Shown: positions 1-5,505 of the stretch, piece after piece
Numbering within the stretch: the first letter of the stretch is position 1
Layout of the letters: each line of letters starts with the position of its first letter
Position numbers and translations under genes: made by a program
The notes under the pieces: model-generated
The model's input: only the letters and a program-made list of their open reading frames with translations
Told to the model about the DNA's origin: nothing
Database searches by the model: none
Assembly: GCA_013696525.1 (NCBI GenBank)
Contig: JACCYK010000133.1
Coordinates: 1-15,365 of the forward strand
Reading direction: 5' to 3'
DNA: 15,365 nt
DNA from: Chloroflexia bacterium
Lineage (GTDB): Bacteria > Chloroflexota > Chloroflexia > Thermomicrobiales > UBA6265

Positions 1-2
1 TG

Positions 3-314
3 GCAGCCATGATGACCGATCAAACCCTGGGTGCCCCCGGCGGCGTCGAAAGCGGTCGCGTCGCTTGGGATGTCGCGCATTGGGGTTTAGGCTGGGAGGT
101 CAAGGGCACGAAGCGCCGGCACTGGACCGGAGACCTGACCTCAGCCCGGACGATCTGTCACTTCGGCCACGCCGGCACGCTCCTCTGGGCGGACCCGGAG
201 CGGGATTTGGCGCTCGCGGTCTTTTGCAACCGCACCGTGACCCGGATGTGGACCTTCATCCTGCCGCGCTGGGCCCGGCTCAGCAACGCGGTTGTGGCCG
301 CGGCAACGCGGTAG
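3..314 (+). CDS. Serine hydrolase, beta-lactamase (class C / PBP4*) family, C-terminal fragment
   Basis: The frame is open to the left edge, so the gene starts outside the window and only about 100 C-terminal residues are visible. They read GLGWEV, then a short divergent stretch, then FGHAGTLLWADPERDLALAV and a CNRT segment. This is the usual end of the beta-lactamase fold (PF00144): the GHxG motif stands in for the KTG triad, followed by the DPxxxLxxxxxxNR strand. Known members are penicillin-binding-like esterases, D-aminopeptidases and class C beta-lactamases. The substrate cannot be judged without the SxxK and YxN motifs, which lie upstream of the window. The gene ends at TAG 312-314, just before a hairpin, and converges on the cold-shock gene. 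An in-frame ATG pair at position 9 is probably internal. Confidence 0.75.
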   Translation, partial: AAMMTDQTLGAPGGVESGRVAWDVAHWGLGWEVKGTKRRHWTGDLTSARTICHFGHAGTLLWADPERDLALAVFCNRTVTRMWTFILPRWARLSNAVVAAATR

Positions 315-319
315 CCCAT

Positions 320-344
320 GTCGCGCGGCACGGAGCCGCGCGAT
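320..344. terminator. GC-rich hairpin between convergent genes
   Basis: CGCGCGGC (322-329) pairs perfectly with GCCGCGCG (335-342) around a 5-nt loop. The flanking T321/A343 pair extends the stem to 9 bp. On the plus strand ATTTCG follows, a weak T-run. The hairpin sits 7 bases after the hydrolase stop codon and before the end of the leftward cold-shock gene, so it may serve both directions. The lack of a real T-tract lowers confidence. Confidence 0.5.
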
Positions 345-377
345 TTCGCGTGATGGTGGCGGCGGAGCCTGGTCCGC

Positions 378-629
378 TCAGCTTTCGGCCGCAATCGGCT
401 CGGGCGCCGGCTCGACGGCGAGTGGCCGCACGTTGATGGCCGCCGTCCCCTTCGGGCGCTGCCCGAGCTGGTACTCGACCCGCTGGCCTTGTTCGAGCTT
501 TGGCGCTCGACCTGCTTCCGCCGATTCGATGCCGCTCTTGTGGACATAGACCCGCGCCCCGCCGCTGTCCGGCCGAATCCAGCCGCTGCCGCGTCCGGCG
601 GACCATACGTGAACCGTGCCGCTTGCCAT
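378..629 (-). CDS. Cold-shock-domain protein (CspA family), divergent
   Basis: This is an 83-aa single cold-shock domain, an OB-fold that binds single-stranded RNA or DNA and acts as an RNA chaperone. The N-terminal MASGTVHVW matches the CspA start (M-x-x-G-x-V-x-W). RNP1 is reduced to RGSGWIRP (residues 13-20), where KGFGFI is usual. RNP2 reads VYVHKSGI (27-34), close to VFVHFS. The loss of Phe in RNP1 and a charged loop (35-50) make it a divergent member. The tail after residue 70 is Pro/Glu/Ala-rich. The ATG at 629 was chosen because TTGGAG lies about 8 bases upstream and translation then begins at the conserved domain start. An in-frame TTG at 641 overlaps that ribosome site. It lies downstream of cdd in the same direction but has its own promoter. 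Confidence 0.85.
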   Translation of the reverse strand: MASGTVHVWSAGRGSGWIRPDSGGARVYVHKSGIESAEAGRAPKLEQGQRVEYQLGQRPKGTAAINVRPLAVEPAPEPIAAES

Positions 630-724
630 TGCTCGCTCCAATACTCGCGCGGCCCGCTCGAAACGCGGACCGTGAACATCCTTTGCCGTCCACGCGGCCG
701 GTTGGGCCGTATGGCAAACGTCGA

Positions 725-733
725 ATCATACCA
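725..733 (-). promoter_or_regulatory. Extended -10 promoter of the cold-shock gene
   Basis: Read on the minus strand, TGGTATGAT fits an extended -10 element (TGn plus TATGAT, 5/6 to consensus). No convincing -35 is present, which is common for extended -10 promoters. The predicted start near 718 would give a leader of about 90 nt before the ATG at 629. Long leaders are typical of cold-shock mRNAs. This is inferred from sequence only. Confidence 0.45.
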
Positions 734-752
734 GGAACGGGCGATCCACGAG

Positions 753-1169
753 TTAGGGCGACGCCAAGTCGCGCGGCCCGAAGGCGTGAGGCAACAACGC
801 GGCAAGCGTGGTTTGCTCCGGTTTGCCGTCGCGCTCGAGGACGACGATGAGCTCGCCGTCCGGCGGGACGAACTCGTTGAGCACTTGGCGGCAGGCGCCG
901 CAAGGGGTGACGCCGTCGATATCGGCGGCAACTACCGCGATCGCGACCACCGCCCGTGCCCCGTTCGCGACCGCGTTGAAGACCGCGACTCGTTCCGCGC
1001 AGACAGTCAGGCCGTAGCTCGCGTTCTCGATATTGCAGCCCATGCTGGTCGTGCCGTCCGTTGTCAGCAAGGCGGCGCCGACGGGAAAGCGTGAGTAGGG
1101 GACGTAGGCACGCGCGGCGGCGGCATGCGCGTCCCGTAGCAACCTGGCAGCGGTTTCCTGATCGAGCAT
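753..1169 (-). CDS. cdd: Cytidine deaminase
   Basis: This 138-aa cytosolic enzyme converts cytidine and deoxycytidine to uridine and deoxyuridine in pyrimidine salvage. The length matches the small tetrameric bacterial form. Visible motifs are the substrate loop PYSRFPVGAAL (24-34), CNIENASYG (45-53), the catalytic TVCAERVA (55-62, with zinc ligand Cys57 and proton-shuttle Glu59) and TPCGACRQVLNEF (88-100, with zinc ligands Cys90 and Cys93). The ATG at 1169 is preferred because GGAG lies about 9 bases upstream. An ATG at 1193 would add eight residues (MRPYGAGP) without a clear ribosome site. The gene is divergent from the unknown gene at 1267 and is followed at 123 bp by the cold-shock gene, which has its own promoter. 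Confidence 0.95.
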   Translation of the reverse strand: MLDQETAARLLRDAHAAAARAYVPYSRFPVGAALLTTDGTTSMGCNIENASYGLTVCAERVAVFNAVANGARAVVAIAVVAADIDGVTPCGACRQVLNEFVPPDGELIVVLERDGKPEQTTLAALLPHAFGPRDLASP

Positions 1170-1266
1170 CGGTCCGGCTCCGTACGGTCGCATTCGTGGC
1201 GAACCCGACCGTCAGGATACACTCGACGGCGCTGATCGGAGCGGTCCGCGGTAGGGACGGAGCAAG

Positions 1267-1902
1267 ATGACGAACGACGATCACAATAGCGAGGCCAGGC
1301 GAGCAGCATCGATCTTGATTGAAGTGCTCGATCTGCCGGACAATGCGGCGACGGTCGGGCAGGAGCTGAGCCTGATCGATCGCGACCAGGTGCTTACCGT
1401 GTTTGCCGCTGAGTTCGAGTCGACGGCCGGCCCTGCCGCCTTTTTAGTCTACGTCTATCGCCTCGACCAGACTGGCGACGATGGTCGTCGCGGCCATGAT
1501 CGGTTCCGTGACGACCTGGAGACGTTGGAGACCGCCGCCCGGCTCGATACGCCGGGGCCACGCACCGTCAGCCATGCTCAGGCGGGGGACCATGCGCTCA
1601 TCGTGGCGACGACCCCGGCCGTCTGGCGGGCCCTGCGCGGTGAACCAGACGGGGCGGCGGTGGCGGACCCCGCGCTATCCGAGAAGGAGCGGGGCGAGCA
1701 GGCGCTTGCGTTGCTGGGCCACCTGCGTGCCGCCGAGGATGCCGCCGAACGGTGGCTGGCCGTCACCGATGCGTCGGGTCGTCATAACCTGACGCCGGAA
1801 GAGACGGAGCTATCGCTTTTCCTAAACGACGAACGGTCCATCAAGAACCTGCTTCAAGCCTTGAACCAAGTCCTGGCGGCGTCGCGGCCGCCGCGTCTCT
1901 AG
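1267..1902 (+). CDS. Conserved-looking hypothetical protein, 211 aa
   Basis: I do not recognise a family. The start is well supported: GGAG sits about 6 bases before the ATG. The protein is acidic and predicted soluble, with no signal peptide, membrane segment or cysteine. The first ~60 residues look like an alpha/beta segment, with alternating hydrophobic positions around DQVLTVFAAEFES and AAFLVYVYRLDQ. The middle (about 65-130) is charged, with a second hydrophobic strand at DHALIVATTPAVW. From about 135 to the end it is helical, with ALSEKERGEQALALLGHLRA and a C-terminal NDERSIKNLLQALNQVLAA helix. Base composition matches its neighbours, so there is no sign of recent transfer. It stands alone between divergent cdd and the E1 gene, which has its own candidate promoter, so context gives no function. 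Confidence 0.7.
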   Translation: MTNDDHNSEARRAASILIEVLDLPDNAATVGQELSLIDRDQVLTVFAAEFESTAGPAAFLVYVYRLDQTGDDGRRGHDRFRDDLETLETAARLDTPGPRTVSHAQAGDHALIVATTPAVWRALRGEPDGAAVADPALSEKERGEQALALLGHLRAAEDAAERWLAVTDASGRHNLTPEETELSLFLNDERSIKNLLQALNQVLAASRPPRL

Positions 1903-1927
1903 CGGGCGGATCAACAACGCGGCGAGA

Positions 1928-1956
1928 TTGCCGGCGCGGCCGATTTCGAGTAATCT
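1928..1956 (+). promoter_or_regulatory. Candidate promoter of the rhodanese-E1 gene
   Basis: TTGCCG (1928-1933) and TAATCT (1951-1956) are separated by 17 bp. Each is a partial match to the sigma-70-type consensus. A locally AT-rich patch follows in an otherwise GC-rich region. Transcription would start near 1963 and leave a leader of about 40 nt, with GGAG ahead of the ATG at 2006. Confidence 0.35.
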
Positions 1957-2005
1957 TTACTAGAAACTTAGGAATCTTCTCGACCACCCCCGGTTGGAGT
2001 GACCC

Positions 2006-3190
2006 ATGGCCAAGACCTTTCGCGATTTACTGAATGAAACCAAAGCCTCGATCCGTGAGATCGACGTCCAGACGGCCGACCACCTGCGGCGCGAAGGCGC
2101 CCTGCTCGTCGACGTGCGGGAGCAGGACGAGGTCGATCAGGGGATGGTGCCGGAGGCGCTTCATATCCCCCGCGGCTACCTGGAGCTGCAAATTGAGGAG
2201 AAGGCGCCCGGTCGTGACCGACCAATCGCGATTTACTGCGCCGGCGGGACCCGCTCCGCCTTTGCCGCCAAGGCGCTGCAAGACCTCGGCTATACCGATG
2301 TCACCTCGGTCAGCGGCGGCTTCACCGCCTGGAAGAACGCCAACTTGCCGTGGGGCGTCCCGCGGAGCCTGAGCCCGGACCAGCGCCGCCGCTACAGCCG
2401 GCATCTGCTCATTCCCGAGGTCGGTGAGGCGGGGCAACAGAAGCTGCTCGATGCCAAGGTGCTCCTAGTCGGCGCCGGCGGCCTGGGCTCACCGGCCGCC
2501 TTCTACCTGGCCGCGGCCGGGGTTGGCACCCTGGGCGTGCTCGATGCCGACACGGTCGATGATTCCAACTTACAACGGCAGATCCTGCACACCACCGATC
2601 GCCTGGGCGTGGCGAAGGTCGATTCGGCCAGGACGGCGATCGAAAGCCTGAACCCGGATGTGCGAGTGATCGGGCACAACACGCGGCTGCACAAGGAAAA
2701 CGTCCTCGACATCTTCTCCGGCTACGACATCATTCTCGACGGCACGGACAACTTCGCGACGCGCTATCTCATCAACGACGCCTGCGTCCTGCTCAACAAG
2801 CCCAATATTCACGGCAGCATCTTCCGCTTCGAGGGTCAGGCGACGACGTTCATCGCGGGCCAGGGGCCGTGCTACCGTTGCCTCTTTCCAACGCCGCCGC
2901 CGCCGGAGCTGGCGCCGAGCTGTGCCGAGGCCGGGGTCCTCGGCGTGCTGCCGGGAACAATCGGCCTGTTGCAGGCGACCGAGGTCATCAAGCTGATCTT
3001 GGGCATCGGCGACCCGCTCGTGGGTCGACTCTTAACCTATGATGCGTTGACCACCGAGTTTCGCGCGCTTCGCCTCAGCCGGGACCCGCATTGCCCAATG
3101 TGTGGTCCCGACGCCCCGACCTCGCTGGACGATATCGAATACACGGACGTGGCCTGCGCCATTCCGGCATATGCGCTCGCGAGTCGATAA
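2006..3190 (+). CDS. moeB: Rhodanese-MoeB/ThiF-type E1 adenylyltransferase (sulfur-carrier activation)
   Basis: This 394-aa fusion has two parts. Residues about 15-116 are a rhodanese domain: VDVRE, IPRG, and the active loop IYCAGGTRS with persulfide-forming Cys78. Residues about 120-370 are an E1-like domain: YSRHLLIPEVG entry, nucleotide loop GAGGLGS (156-162), DSNLQRQ (186-192), DGTDNF (245-250), zinc pairs CYRC (289-292) and CPMC (363-366), and Cys306 in PSCAEAGVLG. Cys306 corresponds to the loop cysteine of MOCS3/Uba4. Family members adenylate the C-terminal Gly-Gly of MoaD, ThiS or CysO-like carriers so that sulfur can be loaded for molybdopterin, thiamine or cysteine synthesis. Which carrier is served is unknown, since none is adjacent. 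The domain order is reversed relative to MoeZ/MOCS3, where the rhodanese domain is C-terminal. The start has GGAG about 8 bases upstream. A strong hairpin follows the stop, so it is probably monocistronic. Confidence 0.9.
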   Translation: MAKTFRDLLNETKASIREIDVQTADHLRREGALLVDVREQDEVDQGMVPEALHIPRGYLELQIEEKAPGRDRPIAIYCAGGTRSAFAAKALQDLGYTDVTSVSGGFTAWKNANLPWGVPRSLSPDQRRRYSRHLLIPEVGEAGQQKLLDAKVLLVGAGGLGSPAAFYLAAAGVGTLGVLDADTVDDSNLQRQILHTTDRLGVAKVDSARTAIESLNPDVRVIGHNTRLHKENVLDIFSGYDIILDGTDNFATRYLINDACVLLNKPNIHGSIFRFEGQATTFIAGQGPCYRCLFPTPPPPELAPSCAEAGVLGVLPGTIGLLQATEVIKLILGIGDPLVGRLLTYDALTTEFRALRLSRDPHCPMCGPDAPTSLDDIEYTDVACAIPAYALASR

Positions 3191-3222
3191 ACCGCCGCCT
3201 GAATCAGATTTCTGGATAAGGG

Positions 3223-3266
3223 GAGAGACCGAGCGACTAGGCGCGAGCCTGGTTGCTTGGTCTTTC
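3223..3266 (+). terminator. Long GNRA-capped hairpin downstream of the E1 gene
   Basis: GAGAGACCGAGC (3223-3234) pairs with GCTTGGTCTTTC (3255-3266) over 12 positions, including two G-U pairs. A 2x2 internal loop (GA/TT) leads to a 6-bp upper stem, CTAGGC/GCCTGG with one G-U, closed by a GCGA tetraloop. It begins 32 bases after the E1 stop codon, so termination or 3'-end protection is the simplest role. No T-tract follows, so a factor-dependent terminator or an RNA element are alternatives. Confidence 0.45.
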
Positions 3267-3382
3267 GATGGATTGCGACTCCTCCCGGTGGAGATGAGCG
3301 GGGCAGCCCGTCCATCCGTTCACGACGACCATCCGTGATGGTAGCGATCGCTCGACGAAAGGCGAAGTTGGCGGCGGTCCGC

Positions 3383-3411
3383 TTGCGCGATCTCACGGGA
3401 CGGGTTAGGAT
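3383..3411 (+). promoter_or_regulatory. Candidate promoter of the metal-binding-protein gene
   Basis: TTGCGC (3383-3388) and TAGGAT (3406-3411) are spaced by 17 bp. The predicted start near 3418 places the TTTAGC/GCTAAA dyad at about +9 to +24, a sensible position for a repressor. A second possible -10, TAAAAT at 3439-3444, lies inside the dyad but has no matching -35. The region 3267-3382 upstream shows only minor features: a 6-bp ACCATC/GATGGT hairpin and an AGCGATCGCT palindrome. Confidence 0.35.
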
Positions 3412-3426
3412 ACGCGGAGGTTCAGA

Positions 3427-3442
3427 TTTAGCTAAGGCTAAA
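3427..3442. promoter_or_regulatory. Putative DtxR/MntR-family operator
   Basis: This is a perfect dyad, TTTAGC-TAAG-GCTAAA, lying 24 bases before the start codon of the binding-protein gene and just before its ribosome site. The TTAG/CTAA half-sites resemble those of DtxR-family operators, although the 6-4-6 spacing is not the classical 19-bp iron box. The DtxR-family gene encoded four genes downstream is the obvious candidate ligand-responsive repressor. Assignment is by pattern and context. Confidence 0.55.
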
Positions 3443-3466
3443 ATACCCCTGAGGAGGAAGCTACGG

Positions 3467-4423
3467 ATGAGACGGACGTGGACAGCACCGCCCGCGCCAA
3501 CGGTGATCGCGGCGATGGCGATGATTGCCCTCATGGTGGGCCTGGGGCGGTCTCCGGTCGCGGTGGCCCAGGACGAACCGGTTCAAGTGGTGACGACCAT
3601 CGGCCAAATCGCCGATATCGCGCGGAACATCGGCGGCGACCTGGTCGAGGCCCAAGCCTTGATGGGACCCGGCATCGACCCGCACTTGTACCAAGCGACC
3701 GAGGGGGACATCAACACCCTGCTCGAGGCCGACCTCATCCTGTACAACGGGCTGAACCTGGAAGGGCGAATGGCGGACATCCTCGTCCAACTGGCGGGCG
3801 ACCGGGCGGTCGTCGCGGTAACCGATACCATTCCAGAAGACTTGCTGCTCGAGCCCGCGGAGTTCGAGGGCCAGTACGACCCGCATGTCTGGTTCGATCC
3901 GACGCTCTGGGCCTACACCGTCGAGCGGACCGCGGCGGCGCTGTCGGAGCTCGATCCGGACAATGCCGAGACGTACGCGGCGAATGCCGAGGCGTACCTG
4001 GGCGAGCTGGCGGGGTACGACGAGGAATGGTTGGCGAAGCTGGCGACGATCCCGGAAGCGAACCGGACGCTCGTCACCGCCCATGATGCGTTCAACTACT
4101 TTGGCGGCCACTTTGGGCTCGAGGTCGCCGGCCTGCAAGGCATCAGCACCGAGAGCGAAGCCGGCGTCGGCGACGTGCAGGCCATTGTTGACCAGATCAT
4201 CGAGGCTGGGATTCCCGCCATCTTCGTCGAATCCAGCGTCTCACCCCGAACGATCGAAGCGGTGCAGGCGGCGGTGCGAGACGCCGGCACGGAGGTCGAG
4301 ATCGGGGGCGAGCTGTTCTCCGACGCCATGGGCGACGCCGGCACGCCGGAGGGGACCTACATCGGCATGGTTGACCATAACGTCAACACCATTACCGCCG
4401 CCCTCGGCGGCACCGTCGACTGA
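3467..4423 (+). CDS. Metal ABC transporter substrate-binding protein (TroA/ZnuA/MntA family, cluster A-I)
   Basis: This is a 318-aa secreted binding protein that captures a divalent metal, most likely Mn or Zn, and delivers it to the permeases encoded downstream. Residues 1-34 form a Sec signal peptide (RR start, hydrophobic core around 12-26, AVA cleavage before QDE). The family signature DPHVWFDP is at 138-145. The four predicted ligands are His73 (GIDPHLYQ), His140, His206 (TAHDAFNYFG) and Asp286 (GGELFSDAMGD). The His at the third position matches TroA and ZnuA, whereas PsaA/MntC manganese proteins have Glu there. No His-rich loop of the kind common in ZnuA is present. There is no lipobox cysteine, and I see no Cys in the whole protein. 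GAGGAGG lies 9 bases before the ATG. An in-frame extension back to 3257 is rejected because it would bury the promoter, dyad and ribosome site. Confidence 0.92.
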   Translation: MRRTWTAPPAPTVIAAMAMIALMVGLGRSPVAVAQDEPVQVVTTIGQIADIARNIGGDLVEAQALMGPGIDPHLYQATEGDINTLLEADLILYNGLNLEGRMADILVQLAGDRAVVAVTDTIPEDLLLEPAEFEGQYDPHVWFDPTLWAYTVERTAAALSELDPDNAETYAANAEAYLGELAGYDEEWLAKLATIPEANRTLVTAHDAFNYFGGHFGLEVAGLQGISTESEAGVGDVQAIVDQIIEAGIPAIFVESSVSPRTIEAVQAAVRDAGTEVEIGGELFSDAMGDAGTPEGTYIGMVDHNVNTITAALGGTVD

Positions 4424-4430
4424 GTGGTGA

Positions 4431-4488
4431 CGCCCGAACGTTGCCTGATCGGCAGTTCCTCGGTGGGAAGCCTGGCAACGTCTGGGCG
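4431..4488 (+). other. Folded intercistronic RNA element in the metal-uptake locus
   Basis: CGCCC (4431-4435) pairs with GGGCG (4484-4488), and ACGTTGCC (4438-4445) pairs perfectly with GGCAACGT (4474-4481), separated by a 2x2 internal loop. The apical part folds again as GGC-AG-TTCC with GGAA-GCC. The whole 58-nt segment therefore forms one long interrupted hairpin starting 7 bases after the stop codon of the binding-protein gene. I recognise no known riboswitch in it; the yybP-ykoY manganese motif is not evident. Possible roles are 3'-end stabilisation, attenuation or an uncharacterised regulatory RNA. Confidence 0.4.
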
Positions 4489-4499
4489 CCAATGTGTGG

Positions 4500-4532
4500 G
4501 ACTGAACGCGGTGCTTATCACCGCGTTCAGTC
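4500..4532 (+). terminator. Perfect 14-bp hairpin between binding-protein and ATPase genes
   Basis: GACTGAACGCGGTG (4500-4513) and its exact reverse complement (4519-4532) enclose the loop CTTAT. This is the strongest inverted repeat I found in the window. It is followed by ATGTTCG rather than a T-run, so it may be a partial terminator or an RNase-blocking stem that keeps binding-protein mRNA more abundant than transporter mRNA. A fresh candidate promoter follows it. Confidence 0.55.
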
Positions 4533-4566
4533 ATGTTCGAAGGCGCCATGGTAAGCACGGGGCACG

Positions 4567-4608
4567 TTGGCATCGTGCCACCTGTAGTAGGATAGTGGTA
4601 GCTAAAAT
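4567..4608 (+). promoter_or_regulatory. Second candidate promoter with operator-like half-site before the ATPase gene
   Basis: TTGGCA (4567-4572, 5/6 to TTGACA) is followed at 18 bp by GATAGT (4591-4596), or at 15 bp by TAGGAT (4588-4593). Immediately after comes TAGCTAAAAT (4599-4608), which shares TAGCTAA and GCTAAAAT with the dyad at 3427-3442 but lacks a good left arm. A small hairpin, GGCACG/CGTGCC (4561-4566 / 4574-4579), overlaps the -35. This would give the ATPase-permease-regulator genes their own metal-responsive start. Confidence 0.3.
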
Positions 4609-4635
4609 TGAATTCGGATGAAGGCTAGAATCGAT

Positions 4636-5502
4636 ATGAGTACCGTGCAAACAAGCGATTTGGGAGTGATCCCGGCCACGCTGGTGGAATCGCAACGGCG
4701 CCGGTCCGCCGCTCCGACCGGGGACGAAACGGTAGCGACGGGACCGCCCCCGGTCGAGATCCGCGATTTGACGGTCGCCTATCACGAGCGCCCGGTCCTC
4801 TGGGATGTTGATCTTACGGTGCGTCCGGGGAAGCTGACGGCGATCGTGGGTCCCAATGGGGCGGGCAAGAGCACGCTGATCAAGGCCGCCTTGGGGTTGG
4901 TGCCGGTGGCCGCCGGGTGGGTGAAGATCTTTGGCGAGCCGTTCGCGGAGCAACGCCGCTTGGTTGCCTATATCCCCCAACGCGGCTCGGTCGATTGGGA
5001 TTTCCCGACCGATGCCCTCGATGTGGTGACGATGGGCCGCTACGGCACCCTCGGCTGGTTCCGGCGACCGGGGAAGCGCGAGCGCCAGATCGCGATGGAC
5101 AAGCTACGGCAAGTTGGGATGGCCGATTTCGCCCGCCGCCAGATCAGTGAGCTGTCGGGTGGTCAACAACAGCGGGTCTTCTTGGCGCGGGCCCTGGCCC
5201 AGGAAGCCGACTTGTACTTCATGGATGAGCCCTTCGCCGGCGTCGATGCCACGACCGAGCGGGCCATTGTCGAGTTGCTGCAAGAGCTGCGGAGCCAAGG
5301 GAAGACCGTGGTGGCGGTCCACCACGATCTCAACACCGTTGATGACTACTTTGACGATGTGGCGTTGCTCAACGTGCGCCTCGTCGCCTATGGACCCGTG
5401 GATGACGTGTTCACGCATGCCAATCTGCACGCCACGTATGGCGGCCGGATCGGCTTCCTCAGCGGCGGTCCCGCCGAGACCAGCGCGGCGGTCGCGGACT
5501 AA
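4636..5502 (+). CDS. Metal ABC transporter ATP-binding protein (TroB/ZnuC/MntB family)
   Basis: This 288-aa cytoplasmic ATPase powers import through the two permeases that follow. In order: Walker A GPNGAGKST (72-80), Q-loop IPQRGSVDWDFP (Gln115) with the VDWDFP segment typical of Mn/Zn/Fe importers of this family, signature LSGGQQQR (173-180), Walker B LYFMDEP (193-199), D-loop at GVDA and switch His in AVHHDL (227-232). About 40 poorly conserved residues precede the ABC domain. I chose the ATG at 4636 because GAAGG lies 11 bases upstream. The ATG at 4618 has no ribosome site and adds six residues. The stop is 3 bases before the first permease start, so translation is probably coupled. Confidence 0.93.
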   Translation: MSTVQTSDLGVIPATLVESQRRRSAAPTGDETVATGPPPVEIRDLTVAYHERPVLWDVDLTVRPGKLTAIVGPNGAGKSTLIKAALGLVPVAAGWVKIFGEPFAEQRRLVAYIPQRGSVDWDFPTDALDVVTMGRYGTLGWFRRPGKRERQIAMDKLRQVGMADFARRQISELSGGQQQRVFLARALAQEADLYFMDEPFAGVDATTERAIVELLQELRSQGKTVVAVHHDLNTVDDYFDDVALLNVRLVAYGPVDDVFTHANLHATYGGRIGFLSGGPAETSAAVAD

Positions 5503-5505
5503 CGC

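Noticed and set aside
1170..1266. Divergent promoters between cdd and the unknown gene
   Set aside because: TATCCT (minus, 1219-1214) and TACACT-like (plus) boxes are present, but neither has a -35 or extended -10, so they were not listed as features.
280..1284. 334-codon minus-strand frame across the csp-cdd region
   Set aside because: It is an Arg/Gly-rich shadow of two well-supported genes (cold-shock protein and cytidine deaminase) in another frame.
3221..3300. Possible tRNA gene in the gap after the E1 gene
   Set aside because: The main stem is a simple two-part hairpin. No cloverleaf, T-loop GTTCGA box or acceptor pairing can be drawn.
3257..3466. In-frame 70-codon extension of the metal-binding protein
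   Set aside because: It would put a basic sequence before a normal Sec signal peptide and ignore the strong ribosome site at 3451-3457. The stretch holds the promoter and operator instead.
4431..4488. yybP-ykoY manganese riboswitch or other known riboswitch in front of the ATPase gene
   Set aside because: Conserved loop sequences of the manganese, cobalamin, TPP, fluoride and NiCo classes are not recognisable by eye. Only the folding is evident.
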